NCBI RefSeq assembly: GCF_021245735.1
Contig: NZ_JAJISB010000038.1
Coordinates: forward strand, 1 to 64,000
Reading direction: 5' to 3'
Length of the DNA: 64,000 nucleotides
Origin: Brevibacillus daliensis
GTDB lineage: Bacteria > Bacillota > Bacilli > Brevibacillales > Brevibacillaceae
Below the pieces are notes generated by a model that worked only from the letters and a program-made list of their open reading frames with translations, did no database searches and was not told where the DNA came from. The position numbers and the translations under genes were made by a program. Shown piece after piece: positions 11,163 to 19,941 of the stretch (position 1 is the stretch's first letter; each line of letters starts with the position of its first letter).

Positions 11163-12860
11163 ATGACGAACTTCTCTCTTTCTCTCGATACCAAGTGGCT
11201 TCCCGAAATGGAAGAGTTACTGGAACAGGACGGTCCTTGGCATAAATGGGAACTGTTCCAGCTTGCCCTTCAAGCTGAAGATTCACTCGCAATTAAAGAC
11301 TTTGATCAATTGCAAAGCCTGCGCTATCTTCCCGAATTAGAACCTTTTCCCCATCAAACGGAGACTGCTAGGCGAGTTCTGCATGAGATGCGTGGACGAG
11401 CCATATTGGCTGATGAGGTTGGACTAGGAAAAACCATTGAGGCAGGACTCGTCATGAAAGAATACATGGTGAGAGGATTAGCCAAAAAAATTCTCGTTCT
11501 AGTACCAGCATCTCTCGTCATTCAGTGGACAAAAGAGTTACAGCAAAAATTCGGCATCCCTGCAATGGCACAGAAAAAAGAGTATATGTGGAGACAGTAT
11601 GAAGTGGTTGTCGCATCTATTGATACAGCCAAAAGAGATCCGCACCGTCGTCATGTACTAGATATCCACTACGATATGCTCATTATTGATGAAGCACATA
11701 AGCTGAAAAATAAACGTACACGTAATTATCAATTCGTGAAGGAGATCCGAAAAAAATACTGTCTTCTTCTGACAGCAACACCCATTCAAAACGAAATGGA
11801 TGAGGTATATAACCTGATCAATTTATTGCGTCCTGGACACCTTGGTCACTCGCAATCATTCTCTTCTACCTATGTAGACGGAAAAAGACAAGCGAAAAAT
11901 AGCGACCAATTACAAGGTGAAATCAAGAAAATTATGATTCGCAATCGCCGTAGCGATGGAGGTGTAGAATTCACACCAAGACGGGTGGAGTCCATACCGA
12001 TTACACTCTCCCCTGAAGAAAGAGAGCTGTATGACGGAGTAACATCATTCGTACGTGATAAATACCGTAACGAACGCGGAAATGTGAATGCTCTCTCATT
12101 ACTTACTCTGCAACGTGAAGTCTGTTCTAGTCGTGAAGCAGCCTTTATGACGTTATACCGCATGCATCAAAAAGCAGCAGAGGGAAGTCCTGTTCGCGAA
12201 GAAATCCTGAAACTGATTGAATGCATCAAAAGGATTAAGACCCATTCCAAAGCTGCAAAAACCGTCGAATTAATAAAACAGATAAATGATAAAGTGATTA
12301 TTTTTACTGAATACCGCGCAACACAAAATTACCTGCAAAAATACTTGAGTGAAGAAGGAATAACTTCCGTCCCGTTTCGTGGTGGTTTCAAGCGTAGCAA
12401 AAAAGATTGGATGACAGAGCTTTTCCAAAACCGCGCCCAGGTATTAATCGCTACGGAAGCAGGTGGTGAAGGGATCAACTTGCAATTCTGCAACCATGTG
12501 ATTAATTATGATCTGCCATGGAATCCAATGAGAATAGAACAACGAATCGGACGTGTCCACAGACTGGGCCAAAAACGAGATGTATTCATTCATAATTTAT
12601 CTACCATCGGAACAATAGAAGAACATATTTTGCGTTTGTTATATGAAAAAATCGATCTGTTTGAAATGGTAATTGGCGAACTGGATGACATTATTGAACG
12701 GCTTGCCATGAGCAAATCTCTAGAGAGCAACCTGGTTGACATCATTATGGATTCACGTTCTGAAAAGGAAATGGCATTAAAACTGGATAACATCGGTAGT
12801 GTCATCCGTTCCTTCCGTCATATCCCAGCAATAGATAATTCTGTCGTACAAACACCATAA
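11163..12860 (+). CDS. yqhH: SNF2-family DEAD/DEAH helicase YqhH
   Basis: A Swi2/Snf2-type ATPase, probably a double-stranded nucleic-acid translocase acting on stalled complexes like RapA; the exact role is unproved. The 565 residues include Walker A DEVGLGKT (Lys90), the DEAH box at 176-179, the TATPIQN motif III, and in the second RecA lobe GGEGINLQFCNHVINYDLPWNP and the QRIGRVHRLGQ motif VI. Its neighbour YqhG is the usual partner in Bacillales, 50 bases downstream in the same direction, so a two-gene operon divergent from gcvT is likely. GGGGGG eleven bases before the ATG is the ribosome-binding site. Confidence 0.93.
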   Translation: MTNFSLSLDTKWLPEMEELLEQDGPWHKWELFQLALQAEDSLAIKDFDQLQSLRYLPELEPFPHQTETARRVLHEMRGRAILADEVGLGKTIEAGLVMKEYMVRGLAKKILVLVPASLVIQWTKELQQKFGIPAMAQKKEYMWRQYEVVVASIDTAKRDPHRRHVLDIHYDMLIIDEAHKLKNKRTRNYQFVKEIRKKYCLLLTATPIQNEMDEVYNLINLLRPGHLGHSQSFSSTYVDGKRQAKNSDQLQGEIKKIMIRNRRSDGGVEFTPRRVESIPITLSPEERELYDGVTSFVRDKYRNERGNVNALSLLTLQREVCSSREAAFMTLYRMHQKAAEGSPVREEILKLIECIKRIKTHSKAAKTVELIKQINDKVIIFTEYRATQNYLQKYLSEEGITSVPFRGGFKRSKKDWMTELFQNRAQVLIATEAGGEGINLQFCNHVINYDLPWNPMRIEQRIGRVHRLGQKRDVFIHNLSTIGTIEEHILRLLYEKIDLFEMVIGELDDIIERLAMSKSLESNLVDIIMDSRSEKEMALKLDNIGSVIRSFRHIPAIDNSVVQTP

Positions 12861-12910
12861 TCAACCACAACGTACCGTAATGGACTAGTAACGAAAGGAG
12901 AAGCACTCCA

Positions 12911-14056
12911 ATGAACCAGACAGAGGTAAGGACGTTTATCGAGCAATATTTCCAAGCCTTTCAAAGCCATATCGTTGAGAATCATCCTGATTACTTGACG
13001 GTAAAGCTACCCGTTGAAGTAGACAAGGATATCGGAAATCGACCCTTTTACTGGACATGGGTAGAGAAGATGAATATCGCTCCACAGCCTCTCTCATTGA
13101 CACTGTACTTTAAACCTGGTGAGATTCCAAAGGATTTGCGTGCTGAATCTGTCCACTTTGGAGCAAAACGCTTGCAACAAATCTTTGGTTCTACCATGAA
13201 ATATGGAAAATACGTCTGTATGTATGAACATGCCAAAGGAATTATTCAACGCTCTACCCTGTCGACACGCCGCTCGACAGGGTTAACACCTTGGTTGGTA
13301 CTAAATTATAAAATATCGTTCATTTGTGACAAAAAACGGGACTTGTTCCTGTCACTAGGCATTAATCTCCATCAACCACGAGTTGTTCGTGAGTTTTATC
13401 CATTTCTTCAACTTTTACACCTTTCTCCTTCTATACCAGATTATTTTTATACAAACGAACGACGTGTCACATTATCGGATGCAGCCCAATTAGCCCATGC
13501 TGAAGTAAATCGGTTCATCAATGAACATGATCACGACTGGGCAGAAGAAGCTAAAGTACGTCTTCAAGAAGAACTGGAAATACTGGAGGAGTATTATAAA
13601 CACCAAGAACAAACAGAAAAAACGGAAGATCCTCCAGACAATGAAGAACAGCTGCCTCAAAGTGATAATGATCAAACAATTCACGATCAACCTCTGCAAC
13701 CTAAAAGTAATGAACGCATAAAAGATGGTTTGCCTACTCTTCACCAAAAGAACCAACTCATCGAAAATCCTGTTTCATTATCGATGTCGGCTCCTCCTAC
13801 TTACTTGAACGAAGAGCAAGCTGAGACTGTTCAAGAACATATGAATCGAGGCGGAAGAATCCTGGATTTCTTACGAATGAACGGGATAGCAGAAACTTCC
13901 AAAGAAGAGATTAATCAAGCAGAATGGAAGGCTAGCAGTCTGGAGGAAGAGTACCAGCGACGAAGGGAAGAACTATGCTGGCAGTATGAACCTCGGGTAG
14001 AGGTTAAGGTAATTAATGCTGGCTTGTTTTATTTGTTTAACCTTCCCCCTGTCTAG
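12911..14056 (+). CDS. yqhG: YqhG family protein, tail probably frameshifted
   Basis: A conserved cytoplasmic Bacillales protein of unknown function that is always found next to YqhH. The first 220 residues match the family (MNQTEVRTFIEQYF, NRPFYWTWVEKM, FKPGEIPKDLRAESVHFGAKRLQQIFGS). After that comes an unusual low-complexity acidic and Gln/Asn/Pro-rich insert (about residues 225-290) before the ending EPRVEVKVINAGLFYL. The frame stops at 14056 just after a run of five C (14045-14049). With one more C, reading would continue for about 24 sensible codons to the TGA at 14122-14124, so a one-base deletion, a slippery tract or a sequencing error is possible. Confidence 0.88.
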   Translation: MNQTEVRTFIEQYFQAFQSHIVENHPDYLTVKLPVEVDKDIGNRPFYWTWVEKMNIAPQPLSLTLYFKPGEIPKDLRAESVHFGAKRLQQIFGSTMKYGKYVCMYEHAKGIIQRSTLSTRRSTGLTPWLVLNYKISFICDKKRDLFLSLGINLHQPRVVREFYPFLQLLHLSPSIPDYFYTNERRVTLSDAAQLAHAEVNRFINEHDHDWAEEAKVRLQEELEILEEYYKHQEQTEKTEDPPDNEEQLPQSDNDQTIHDQPLQPKSNERIKDGLPTLHQKNQLIENPVSLSMSAPPTYLNEEQAETVQEHMNRGGRILDFLRMNGIAETSKEEINQAEWKASSLEEEYQRRREELCWQYEPRVEVKVINAGLFYLFNLPPV

Positions 14057-14186
14057 ATGTGACGTATTATCTGCAAGATGCAGAATATGTAAAAGTTCCA
14101 CGAGAAAAACTTGGGCTCGTCTGACAACAAGCAACATATCTTTTTCTAAATTCTGGGTAGAATAGGTAAGGTAATAAACGGAAGGG

Positions 14187-15053
14187 ATGAGATACCTCTT
14201 GATTAAAAAGATTCCGTTACTATGCCGCCTGCTGTTCCCATTATTTATATTGATATTGATATCAACCTCTTCTCTGGCATTCGCTAATGAAGGGGAATGG
14301 ACAAAGTCATTTCAGCAACATGTACACTCCTGGATCAACCAAATGGAAGCAAAGGATAAACGCTTTACCAACTGGAATCGTGCTTCCCTTCATACACAAA
14401 CGTTAGGAATCAACACACATCAATGGCTCGTTACTGTGAAGAATCAAAACAAACCACTAGGTTATCTGGTAATTGCTGAATCGCCGCAGCATGATCATTC
14501 TAACACGCCAACCTTTGTCTTATTGGAGTACGGTTTGGGAGAGTTTACACTGTTTGATGAGAGTATCGCACCCGATAAACCTGCCACAACACAGTATTAC
14601 GATGGGTTCTCTTCATTTTGGAGCATGGATTTGCCATCGGGAACCGAATACATTGATGCGAAATCAGGAGAAAAGTATCCCTCACGTTTTAAACCGGACA
14701 ACTCTATCATGAAGCAGCTCCCAGCAACTGTTCTTATCTCTGGAAAAACAACCTTAACCACGAGTCATACATTAGTCAGTACTGAGATAAGTCCATTCTC
14801 TACCATCGATTGGATTACACCGAACCCTGTAAAAAGCAAACTAAATGACCAAACCTGGAAAAACCTACTTAACAAAACCTCACTTGATCCAGCAGTTGTA
14901 ACTGCCAATCTGTTTCAGGAGGAAGTATTAGCACCTTTTACCATCGGATCTGTTCATGTTTGGGACAACCAGGCATATATCGGAGTATGGGATAGCGGTC
15001 TTCGCTTCCTCCCCTACACTTATATCCAGAAAGTTGGGACAATTATACAGTAA
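14187..15053 (+). CDS. Secreted protein of unknown function
   Basis: I do not recognise a family. The N-terminus has two Lys followed by a strongly hydrophobic stretch and a likely signal-peptidase site (SSLAFA-NEG near residue 34), so the protein of 288 residues is probably exported. The rest looks like a mature globular domain with no cysteine motif and many Trp and Thr. The ATG at 14187 directly abuts its only nearby purine-rich site (GAAGGG), whereas the TTG at 14199 lies twelve bases from it and may be the true start, giving the better-formed signal peptide MIKKIPLLCRLL. It follows yqhG at about 130 bases and ends in a shared terminator. Confidence 0.7.
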   Translation: MRYLLIKKIPLLCRLLFPLFILILISTSSLAFANEGEWTKSFQQHVHSWINQMEAKDKRFTNWNRASLHTQTLGINTHQWLVTVKNQNKPLGYLVIAESPQHDHSNTPTFVLLEYGLGEFTLFDESIAPDKPATTQYYDGFSSFWSMDLPSGTEYIDAKSGEKYPSRFKPDNSIMKQLPATVLISGKTTLTTSHTLVSTEISPFSTIDWITPNPVKSKLNDQTWKNLLNKTSLDPAVVTANLFQEEVLAPFTIGSVHVWDNQAYIGVWDSGLRFLPYTYIQKVGTIIQ

Positions 15054-15058
15054 GAAGC

Positions 15059-15080
15059 TTATTCGTCCTTATACAGTAAG
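15059..15080 (+). repeat. Copy 1 of a short pre-terminator motif
   Basis: A 22-base segment ending in ATACAGTAAG. Copy 2 at 42829-42850 matches it at 19 of 22 positions and copy 3 at 45071-45090 is more diverged. Each copy sits on the plus strand directly before a terminator hairpin. A second ATACAGTAAG lies at 15045-15054 and includes the stop codon of the upstream gene. Confidence 0.5.
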
Positions 15081-15122
15081 AAAAACGGTGGTTCTCTTGG
15101 CTACAAGATTCCACCGTTTTTT
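15081..15122. terminator. Bidirectional terminator
   Basis: AAAAACGGTGG (15081-15091) pairs with CCACCGTTTTTT (15111-15122). It separates the convergent genes ending at 15053 (+) and 15127 (-). Confidence 0.85.
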
Positions 15123-15126
15123 CAGT

Positions 15127-15390
15127 TCAGCGTGTCTCAATCTCATCAACTGGAGAGCACCTTTCATTTACCATATGGAAAATTTCATCTAGTGTTAATC
15201 CATCAGCACTGATAACAGGCGCTCCTGCAATACTTTTTGATTGATTACCTGTCATATTCTGATCAAGACCTGTAATCACAACTGCATCTACCATCTGTTG
15301 CCAGTTACCTAACTCAACAACATCAAATCCATTACGACGTAACATGGTGCTAACATGACTTAATGATTTTTCCACTGCAACTTTTGGCAT
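15127..15390 (-). CDS. YkuS-like UPF0180 family protein
   Basis: A small cytoplasmic protein of 87 residues, function unknown. The sequence MPKVAVEKSLSHVSTMLRRNGFDVVEL, followed by VVITGLDQNMTGNQ and ISADGLTLDEI, has the layout of B. subtilis YkuS (UPF0180). The open frame runs upstream to 15537, but the ATG at 15390 has GGGGG eleven bases before it and gives the family length. The upstream part overlaps the yqzE gene region and is not conserved-looking. It is the last gene of a minus-strand series aroK-yqzE-this gene. Confidence 0.8.
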   Translation of the reverse strand: MPKVAVEKSLSHVSTMLRRNGFDVVELGNWQQMVDAVVITGLDQNMTGNQSKSIAGAPVISADGLTLDEIFHMVNERCSPVDEIETR

Positions 15391-15412
15391 GAGAATGAGT
15401 ACCCCCGATCCC

Positions 15413-15577
15413 TTATTTACGAAAGAAAAGCATGATGGACATAGGGATAGCGCCGAACCAACGAGACGTCCAGGGTTCACGAGCAGTTTCACGCATGCGC
15501 TTACGTTCATCCCTTGGTGTCTCCAAGTATTGTACAAAACGCTTCGTCATGTACTTGATATAGTCTTGTGATGACAT
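15413..15577 (-). CDS. yqzE: YqzE family small protein
   Basis: A 54-residue protein ending in SRWFGAIPMSIMLFFRK, with the basic middle RDERKRMRE and a hydrophobic C-terminal segment, the known pattern of YqzE, which in B. subtilis lies between the comG operon and aroK. Function is unknown. The start is the ATG at 15577 with GGAGGAGGGGG upstream; the open frame begins at 15625 without support. Its place next to aroK is the conserved Bacillales arrangement, although comG is absent from this window. Confidence 0.8.
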   Translation of the reverse strand: MSSQDYIKYMTKRFVQYLETPRDERKRMRETAREPWTSRWFGAIPMSIMLFFRK

Positions 15578-15621
15578 CGTCTCCCCCTCCTCCATCCTAG
15601 TTTCTCCGGAGGAATGAGTTT

Positions 15622-16128
15622 TCAACCATAGTTCTCTACGATAAACTCCACGATATTTTCAATCGATTTTCCTGTTGTATCAATCTGGATATGAGCAAAA
15701 TCATACGCTCCTGCTCGTTCTACAAGCAACGTCCGAACACGTTCTTTTACATTCCCGGCTAACAAAGGTCTGTTCTCGTCCTGTGAGACTCGACGGATAA
15801 TTTCATCCTCGGTCGCTGTCAGTGCAACCACGTAGCATCCTTCTTTCATCAGTCGCACATTTTCAGCACGCAGGACAGCTCCTCCACCGGTTATGATGAT
15901 TTGATTATCCTCTTGGATTAACTGGGCAAGTATTTTGCTCTCCCAATCACGAAAGCCTTTTTCCCCATGCTCTGCAAAAATTTCAGGAATACTTTTCCCC
16001 ACTGTGGCTACAATCTCTGCGTCAAGATCACGTGCTGTACTCCCCAATTTATGTGCAAGTTCAACACCCACAGTGGTTTTACCTGTACCCATAAAACCAA
16101 TCAGAATAATGTTATTCCTTTTCTCCAT
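15622..16128 (-). CDS. aroK: Shikimate kinase
   Basis: Phosphorylates shikimate with ATP in the chorismate pathway to aromatic amino acids. The 168-residue protein has the Walker A motif GFMGTGKTTVG (Lys17), the shikimate-binding Asp in DLDAEI, Arg in FRDWE, the GGGAVL loop, and the lid segment with RPLL. Length is standard. The ATG follows GAGGATG. It sits 16 bases downstream of the M1 peptidase gene and could share its transcript. Confidence 0.95.
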   Translation of the reverse strand: MEKRNNIILIGFMGTGKTTVGVELAHKLGSTARDLDAEIVATVGKSIPEIFAEHGEKGFRDWESKILAQLIQEDNQIIITGGGAVLRAENVRLMKEGCYVVALTATEDEIIRRVSQDENRPLLAGNVKERVRTLLVERAGAYDFAHIQIDTTGKSIENIVEFIVENYG

Positions 16129-16144
16129 TTGGCATCCTCACTTT

Positions 16145-17995
16145 TTACTGAATGGTAACGGTTCTTGAACGGGTATCATATTGAATGGAAAGTCCTAATC
16201 CCTCTTTGAAAAACGAGAGCGGAAGAAGGCTTCTATCTCGCCACTCAATGAGTGGGGCTGACATCGCGACTTCTTCTCCATTCCGTTTATAGACATGGGA
16301 GTCTTCCTTGAAACTGAATGTATCCCGCCTTGTTTTGGCGATAATTTCACCTGTTTGATCGTTGGCACTTACCTCAAATCCTAACTGCTCCAACATCTCA
16401 CGGAGCGGGAGATAGACGACATCAGAACGAAGCCTGCCTGGTGTCTCAGGATAAAAATGGCGTGATCCAAGGACAATTTTCACATAATAATCGGCCGCTA
16501 ATGGAAGAAACTTATCTTTGTTCAGTTTTTGTGTATTAGGAACAAAATACTGCGCTTCCGCATTTAACGCGCTCCCTAATGCCTGATCCATTTGCGCAGG
16601 TCCTATAACCTTAAAACGGTAATCTTGGTGTAATCGTTGTAAAAAGCTAAAGAATAATTCGTCCCCAATTTGTTTACGCAATTCTTCATATAATTGGGCA
16701 CCGGTAGAATACCATGTTCCGTCAAACTCATAGTAATCGGCAAACTGGGTAAGCTGTTTGGAAAGCTTTCCATATGGATAGCGCTCCTTAATATTTTGTT
16801 CTTCTTGTTCATATTGAGCAAAAATCTTATTCCCTGCTTCTTGTCCATATTTCTGACGATGATAAAAAGCCACACTCGCTTCTACCAACCCTTCATCAAT
16901 CCAGCCATATAAAGGTTCAACCGTTCCTACACTGTTATACCACCATAGATGCGCCAATTCATGGGGTAGCCAGTGCTCCAACTGATTTTGATCATATAAA
17001 TGACTAGCTACGATCGCCATATTGGCATATTCCATGGCATAAACGGTTTTATTTCCCGTTTCCGCTACACTGATTCGTTTCTGGGCGAGTGGCCCCATTT
17101 GCTTGCTAAATATAGGTAGAGCATCTTTGGTGATTTCCTTTAATTTATTTAGATGATTCTTATCTTTGGAGGCAATATCGACAGTCAGATCAGGTGTAAT
17201 CTTAACACTTTCCACAAGAAAATCGGGACTGCCAACAAGGGTGAAATTTAACAGGTTAGTTGAAGCAAATTGCCAAGTCGTCCGTTTCTTGTTTTGTTCT
17301 TGTTTCTTTTGCTCTCCTTTTCCTGCTGAGGTTACCCATTTAAAATCAGCAGGTGCAACAAGCTGAACCTCATAGTCAGCATAATGATAAATGTAAGGGT
17401 CCCCATATCCAATTACCTGAGGAGGTTCATACCACTTGTTTTGTTGATCAAGTGCACCTAACATCGGGTACCAATGCGTAAGGGTCCAAATATTTTCATG
17501 CGTCCCAAAACGAGTAGGACCTCGAGGAATTTGCGTTTCGAACCCCACATTGATTGTAACCCGCTTCTCAGTCGGTGCAGGATTATCCATGAGAATAATA
17601 TGGTCTCTTCTAACAAATGGTATGGACTTTCCTTTATATGTAATCATAGACAGCTTATCTTCATTCCATTTATAACCGTAGTAATAGAGATGGATTTTTT
17701 TTGTATTAGGGTTATCGAAGGACATCTCCACATTCCCTTTAATACGAGATTGAGACGTGTCCAAATCTGCATTAATTTTATAATGTACTTGCAAATCTCT
17801 CACTATTGGCGGAAGAAGCTCTTCTTTCCGAAATGGATCAGCTCCGCCTGCTACAGGTACTGATGAAACGGGCTTTGGCCACACTGAGACTACCCACTCT
17901 TTTATTTCGGGTGCATTCATATAAGTAGCTGCTATTGCGAAGCAACTAAACAGACTTAAACATACATACAAGCTCAATTTTTGAATTGGTTTCAC
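16145..17995 (-). CDS. Exported M1-family metallopeptidase
   Basis: A gluzincin aminopeptidase expected outside the membrane. An N-terminal hydrophobic segment (residues 7-23) acts as signal peptide or anchor. The zinc site is HELAH at 345-349 followed after 18 residues by Glu368 (WIDEGLVE), the HEXXH-x18-E pattern of M1 enzymes. Upstream is the beta-sandwich domain (about 60-260). The last 100 residues (RSDVVYLPLREMLEQLGFEV to the end) resemble a copper-amine-oxidase N-terminal-like domain, often used by Paenibacillaceae for wall attachment. Translation starts at a GTG six bases after GGGGAG. The exopeptidase motif GAMEN is not obvious (AMEYAN near 320 is the likely equivalent). Confidence 0.88.
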   Translation of the reverse strand: MKPIQKLSLYVCLSLFSCFAIAATYMNAPEIKEWVVSVWPKPVSSVPVAGGADPFRKEELLPPIVRDLQVHYKINADLDTSQSRIKGNVEMSFDNPNTKKIHLYYYGYKWNEDKLSMITYKGKSIPFVRRDHIILMDNPAPTEKRVTINVGFETQIPRGPTRFGTHENIWTLTHWYPMLGALDQQNKWYEPPQVIGYGDPYIYHYADYEVQLVAPADFKWVTSAGKGEQKKQEQNKKRTTWQFASTNLLNFTLVGSPDFLVESVKITPDLTVDIASKDKNHLNKLKEITKDALPIFSKQMGPLAQKRISVAETGNKTVYAMEYANMAIVASHLYDQNQLEHWLPHELAHLWWYNSVGTVEPLYGWIDEGLVEASVAFYHRQKYGQEAGNKIFAQYEQEEQNIKERYPYGKLSKQLTQFADYYEFDGTWYSTGAQLYEELRKQIGDELFFSFLQRLHQDYRFKVIGPAQMDQALGSALNAEAQYFVPNTQKLNKDKFLPLAADYYVKIVLGSRHFYPETPGRLRSDVVYLPLREMLEQLGFEVSANDQTGEIIAKTRRDTFSFKEDSHVYKRNGEEVAMSAPLIEWRDRSLLPLSFFKEGLGLSIQYDTRSRTVTIQ

Positions 17996-18160
17996 AACAT
18001 ACTCCCCTAAACTTCTATCCTCTCGCTAACCTTTTCTTTTTCTTACATCGGCACAATCCAAATTCTTTATGAGTAGAACTTCTCAAGTTGAAAAAGAATT
18101 CATTTTCAATCAAAATTATCCATTAAAAAATTGTACCACAGCATGAAATATCCGCAAAGG

Positions 18161-18205
18161 AAAAAGGCAAGTAATCGAAGGAAAACCTCCTCCACATTAC
18201 CTGCC
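18161..18205 (-). terminator. Terminator downstream of pxpA
   Basis: On the minus strand GGCAGGTAAT (18205-18196) pairs with ATTACTTGCC (18175-18166), one wobble, followed by TTTTT. The rest of the spacer 17996-18305 shows no convincing gene. Confidence 0.65.
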
Positions 18206-18305
18206 TGCCCATTTCTATATCACTTTATAAAATCATTCTCAGGAAAAGAACTTCTTGAAAGGTCTGGTTTAGCTAACCTTGTAGAAGTTAGAAGTACTTT
18301 ATATC

Positions 18306-19067
18306 CTACATAGCTTGAATGGCTGTAATATGAACGTCCCTTACCTTTGCCCATTGATGCAGTTCTTTCAATACACTAATGGAATCTGGACTTTCCGAAT
18401 GTACGCACAACGTATCTGCTGCTAATTCAATATAACTGCCATCAACTGTTTTTACCCGCTGTTCAAAAACCAGTTGATTCGCCTGATGCAACTGCTCTTC
18501 TTTGCTTATTAAAATACTGCCTTCCAGGTCACGCGGGGCCAAACGACCATTAGGTAAATAAGCCCTGTCAGCAAAAACCTCCTCCGCTACACAAAAGCCA
18601 TGTTCCAGTCCGACTTCTACCAATGCACTTCCCGATAGCGCATAAATAATCAGATCGTCCCTTACATCACCAATTGCTCTCACTATTGCTTCTGCCAGCT
18701 CAGGCCGTTCTGCTGCTTCATTATATAAAGCCCCATGAAGTTTTACATGGTTTAACTTGCCACCTAATGCTCTTGTAATACCATCCAGTGCTGAAACCTG
18801 ATACAGTACCAGTTCATATATTTCTTGCATAGACATCTGCATGGAACGGCGACCAAACCCGTGAAGATCTGGATATCCAGGATGTGCCCCCACCTTTACA
18901 CCTTGTTTCAAGGCTGCTTCAACCGTTCTATAAATGACATGCGGATCTCCAGAATGAAAACCACACGCTACATTGACAGAGGTGATCCATCGCAATATTC
19001 CCAAATCTTCTTCCAGTCGGTTGCGACCAAATCCCTCACCCATATCGCAATTAATATCCAGCTTCAT
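18306..19067 (-). CDS. pxpA: 5-oxoprolinase subunit A (LamB/YcsF family)
   Basis: One subunit of the ATP-dependent PxpABC 5-oxoprolinase that opens pyroglutamate to glutamate. The 253 residues begin with the signature MKLDINCDMGEGFG and contain SVNVACGFHSGDP, VGAHPGYPDLHGFGRR, LNHVKLHGALYN and CVAEEVFADRAY, all diagnostic. The ATG has GGAGGGGGAG upstream. PxpB and PxpC are normally adjacent, but none is found here: both flanking genes are unrelated. The gene must act with partners encoded elsewhere or have another role. Confidence 0.93.
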   Translation of the reverse strand: MKLDINCDMGEGFGRNRLEEDLGILRWITSVNVACGFHSGDPHVIYRTVEAALKQGVKVGAHPGYPDLHGFGRRSMQMSMQEIYELVLYQVSALDGITRALGGKLNHVKLHGALYNEAAERPELAEAIVRAIGDVRDDLIIYALSGSALVEVGLEHGFCVAEEVFADRAYLPNGRLAPRDLEGSILISKEEQLHQANQLVFEQRVKTVDGSYIELAADTLCVHSESPDSISVLKELHQWAKVRDVHITAIQAM

Positions 19068-19295
19068 TGTCTACTCCCCCTCCATTTTCCCACAATATTT
19101 CTCTGACACTCTCATGTTGTAAGCGCATACATAATAATTGTACGTTTTTGGCTTTTGTTCATCTATTTTCCTATCATATCATGTCCAGTGATGAAAGAAA
19201 AAGCGAGGACATGCCCAGATGTGTCAAAAAAATAAAAAGGGTTACTCTGGACTAGCGTATGACGACCTCAAAGATTGCTGTGAAAGGATTACACA

Positions 19296-19436
19296 TTGTA
19301 CAAAATCTTAGTCACGAAAGATAATAACGTAACACGAGACGAATTGACGATTGTTCAGAAAAACATTGAATATGAAGAAAGGGCACGCATACCAGCAAGA
19401 TACACGTACCCTCTTCTAAATAGTCTAATGAATTAG
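19296..19436 (+). CDS. Possible 46-residue protein
   Basis: In the 407-base gap between pxpA and ylbG there is a plus-strand frame from a TTG at 19296 to a TAG at 19434-19436. It begins MYKILVTKDNNVTRDELTIV and ends in PLLNSLMN. An AAAGGA site lies seven bases before the TTG. Codon composition looks protein-like, with charged residues alternating with aliphatic ones, but there is no recognised family and the length is small enough to arise by chance. Confidence 0.35.
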   Translation: MYKILVTKDNNVTRDELTIVQKNIEYEERARIPARYTYPLLNSLMN

Positions 19437-19474
19437 GTTCAGTTTTATCCGATTGAAGTCAGACTGACAAGGCT

Positions 19475-19840
19475 CTATATCGATACACTACGTTCTTTTT
19501 TCTCATCAGATTTAGCAGAAGCATTATTATCACTAATAAGAGACTCAGCCAGTGCCATCAACTGATTTTTCTCCAATTGATAATCGAATTCTTTTGCTTT
19601 GTCTGGTTTTGCATTGTTATATTCTGTAGGAATCTCATGTCGGTGAGATCGCTCTACCTTCAGTACGTAATGAAGACGCTCCATTTGAGGAACAACCTGC
19701 TCGATTTGCTCCGCATCTACATACATCGATACATAGTTGAGCCTTTTGGATACATAATGAATTGTCCCGAATTTTCGTAAATTCCTAGCAACACGAGGAT
19801 TTTTAATCCAAACAGCTACTCCCAATCTTTTTTGTCTCAT
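19475..19840 (-). CDS. ylbG: YlbG family protein (UPF0298)
   Basis: A small cytoplasmic protein of unknown biochemical role, conserved next to ylbF in Bacillales. The diagnostic stretch is VWIKNPRVARNLRKFGTIHYVSKRLNYVSMYV. At 121 residues it is longer than the usual 90 because of a charged, low-complexity C-terminal tail after residue 85. The ATG follows GAGAGGAT. It lies about 100 bases downstream of ylbF on the same strand. Confidence 0.9.
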   Translation of the reverse strand: MRQKRLGVAVWIKNPRVARNLRKFGTIHYVSKRLNYVSMYVDAEQIEQVVPQMERLHYVLKVERSHRHEIPTEYNNAKPDKAKEFDYQLEKNQLMALAESLISDNNASAKSDEKKERSVSI

Positions 19841-19898
19841 TGTATCCTCTCAACTCCTTCCTTTTCCATTCACCATTCATTCTATGTATATCTCCCGC

Positions 19899-19929
19899 CC
19901 TCTCTGTCATATCAAGTACAACAGAGAGG
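19899..19929. repeat. Inverted repeat between ylbF and ylbG
   Basis: CCTCTCTGT (19899-19907) and ACAGAGAGG (19921-19929) form a nine-base stem with a 13-base loop. No T-run follows on either strand, so it is not a standard terminator; an mRNA stabiliser or processing hairpin within the ylbF-ylbG transcript is possible. Confidence 0.45.
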
Positions 19930-19941
19930 CGACGGAAGTTA

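Noticed and set aside
18131-18313. A 60-residue plus-strand frame in the spacer before pxpA
   Set aside because: It contains the terminator hairpin 18161-18205 and overlaps the pxpA end; no ribosome-binding site.
19380-19412. Possible terminator with many G-U pairs behind ylbG
   Set aside because: Thirteen pairs need several wobbles, no T-run follows, and the bases lie inside the possible small gene at 19296-19436.
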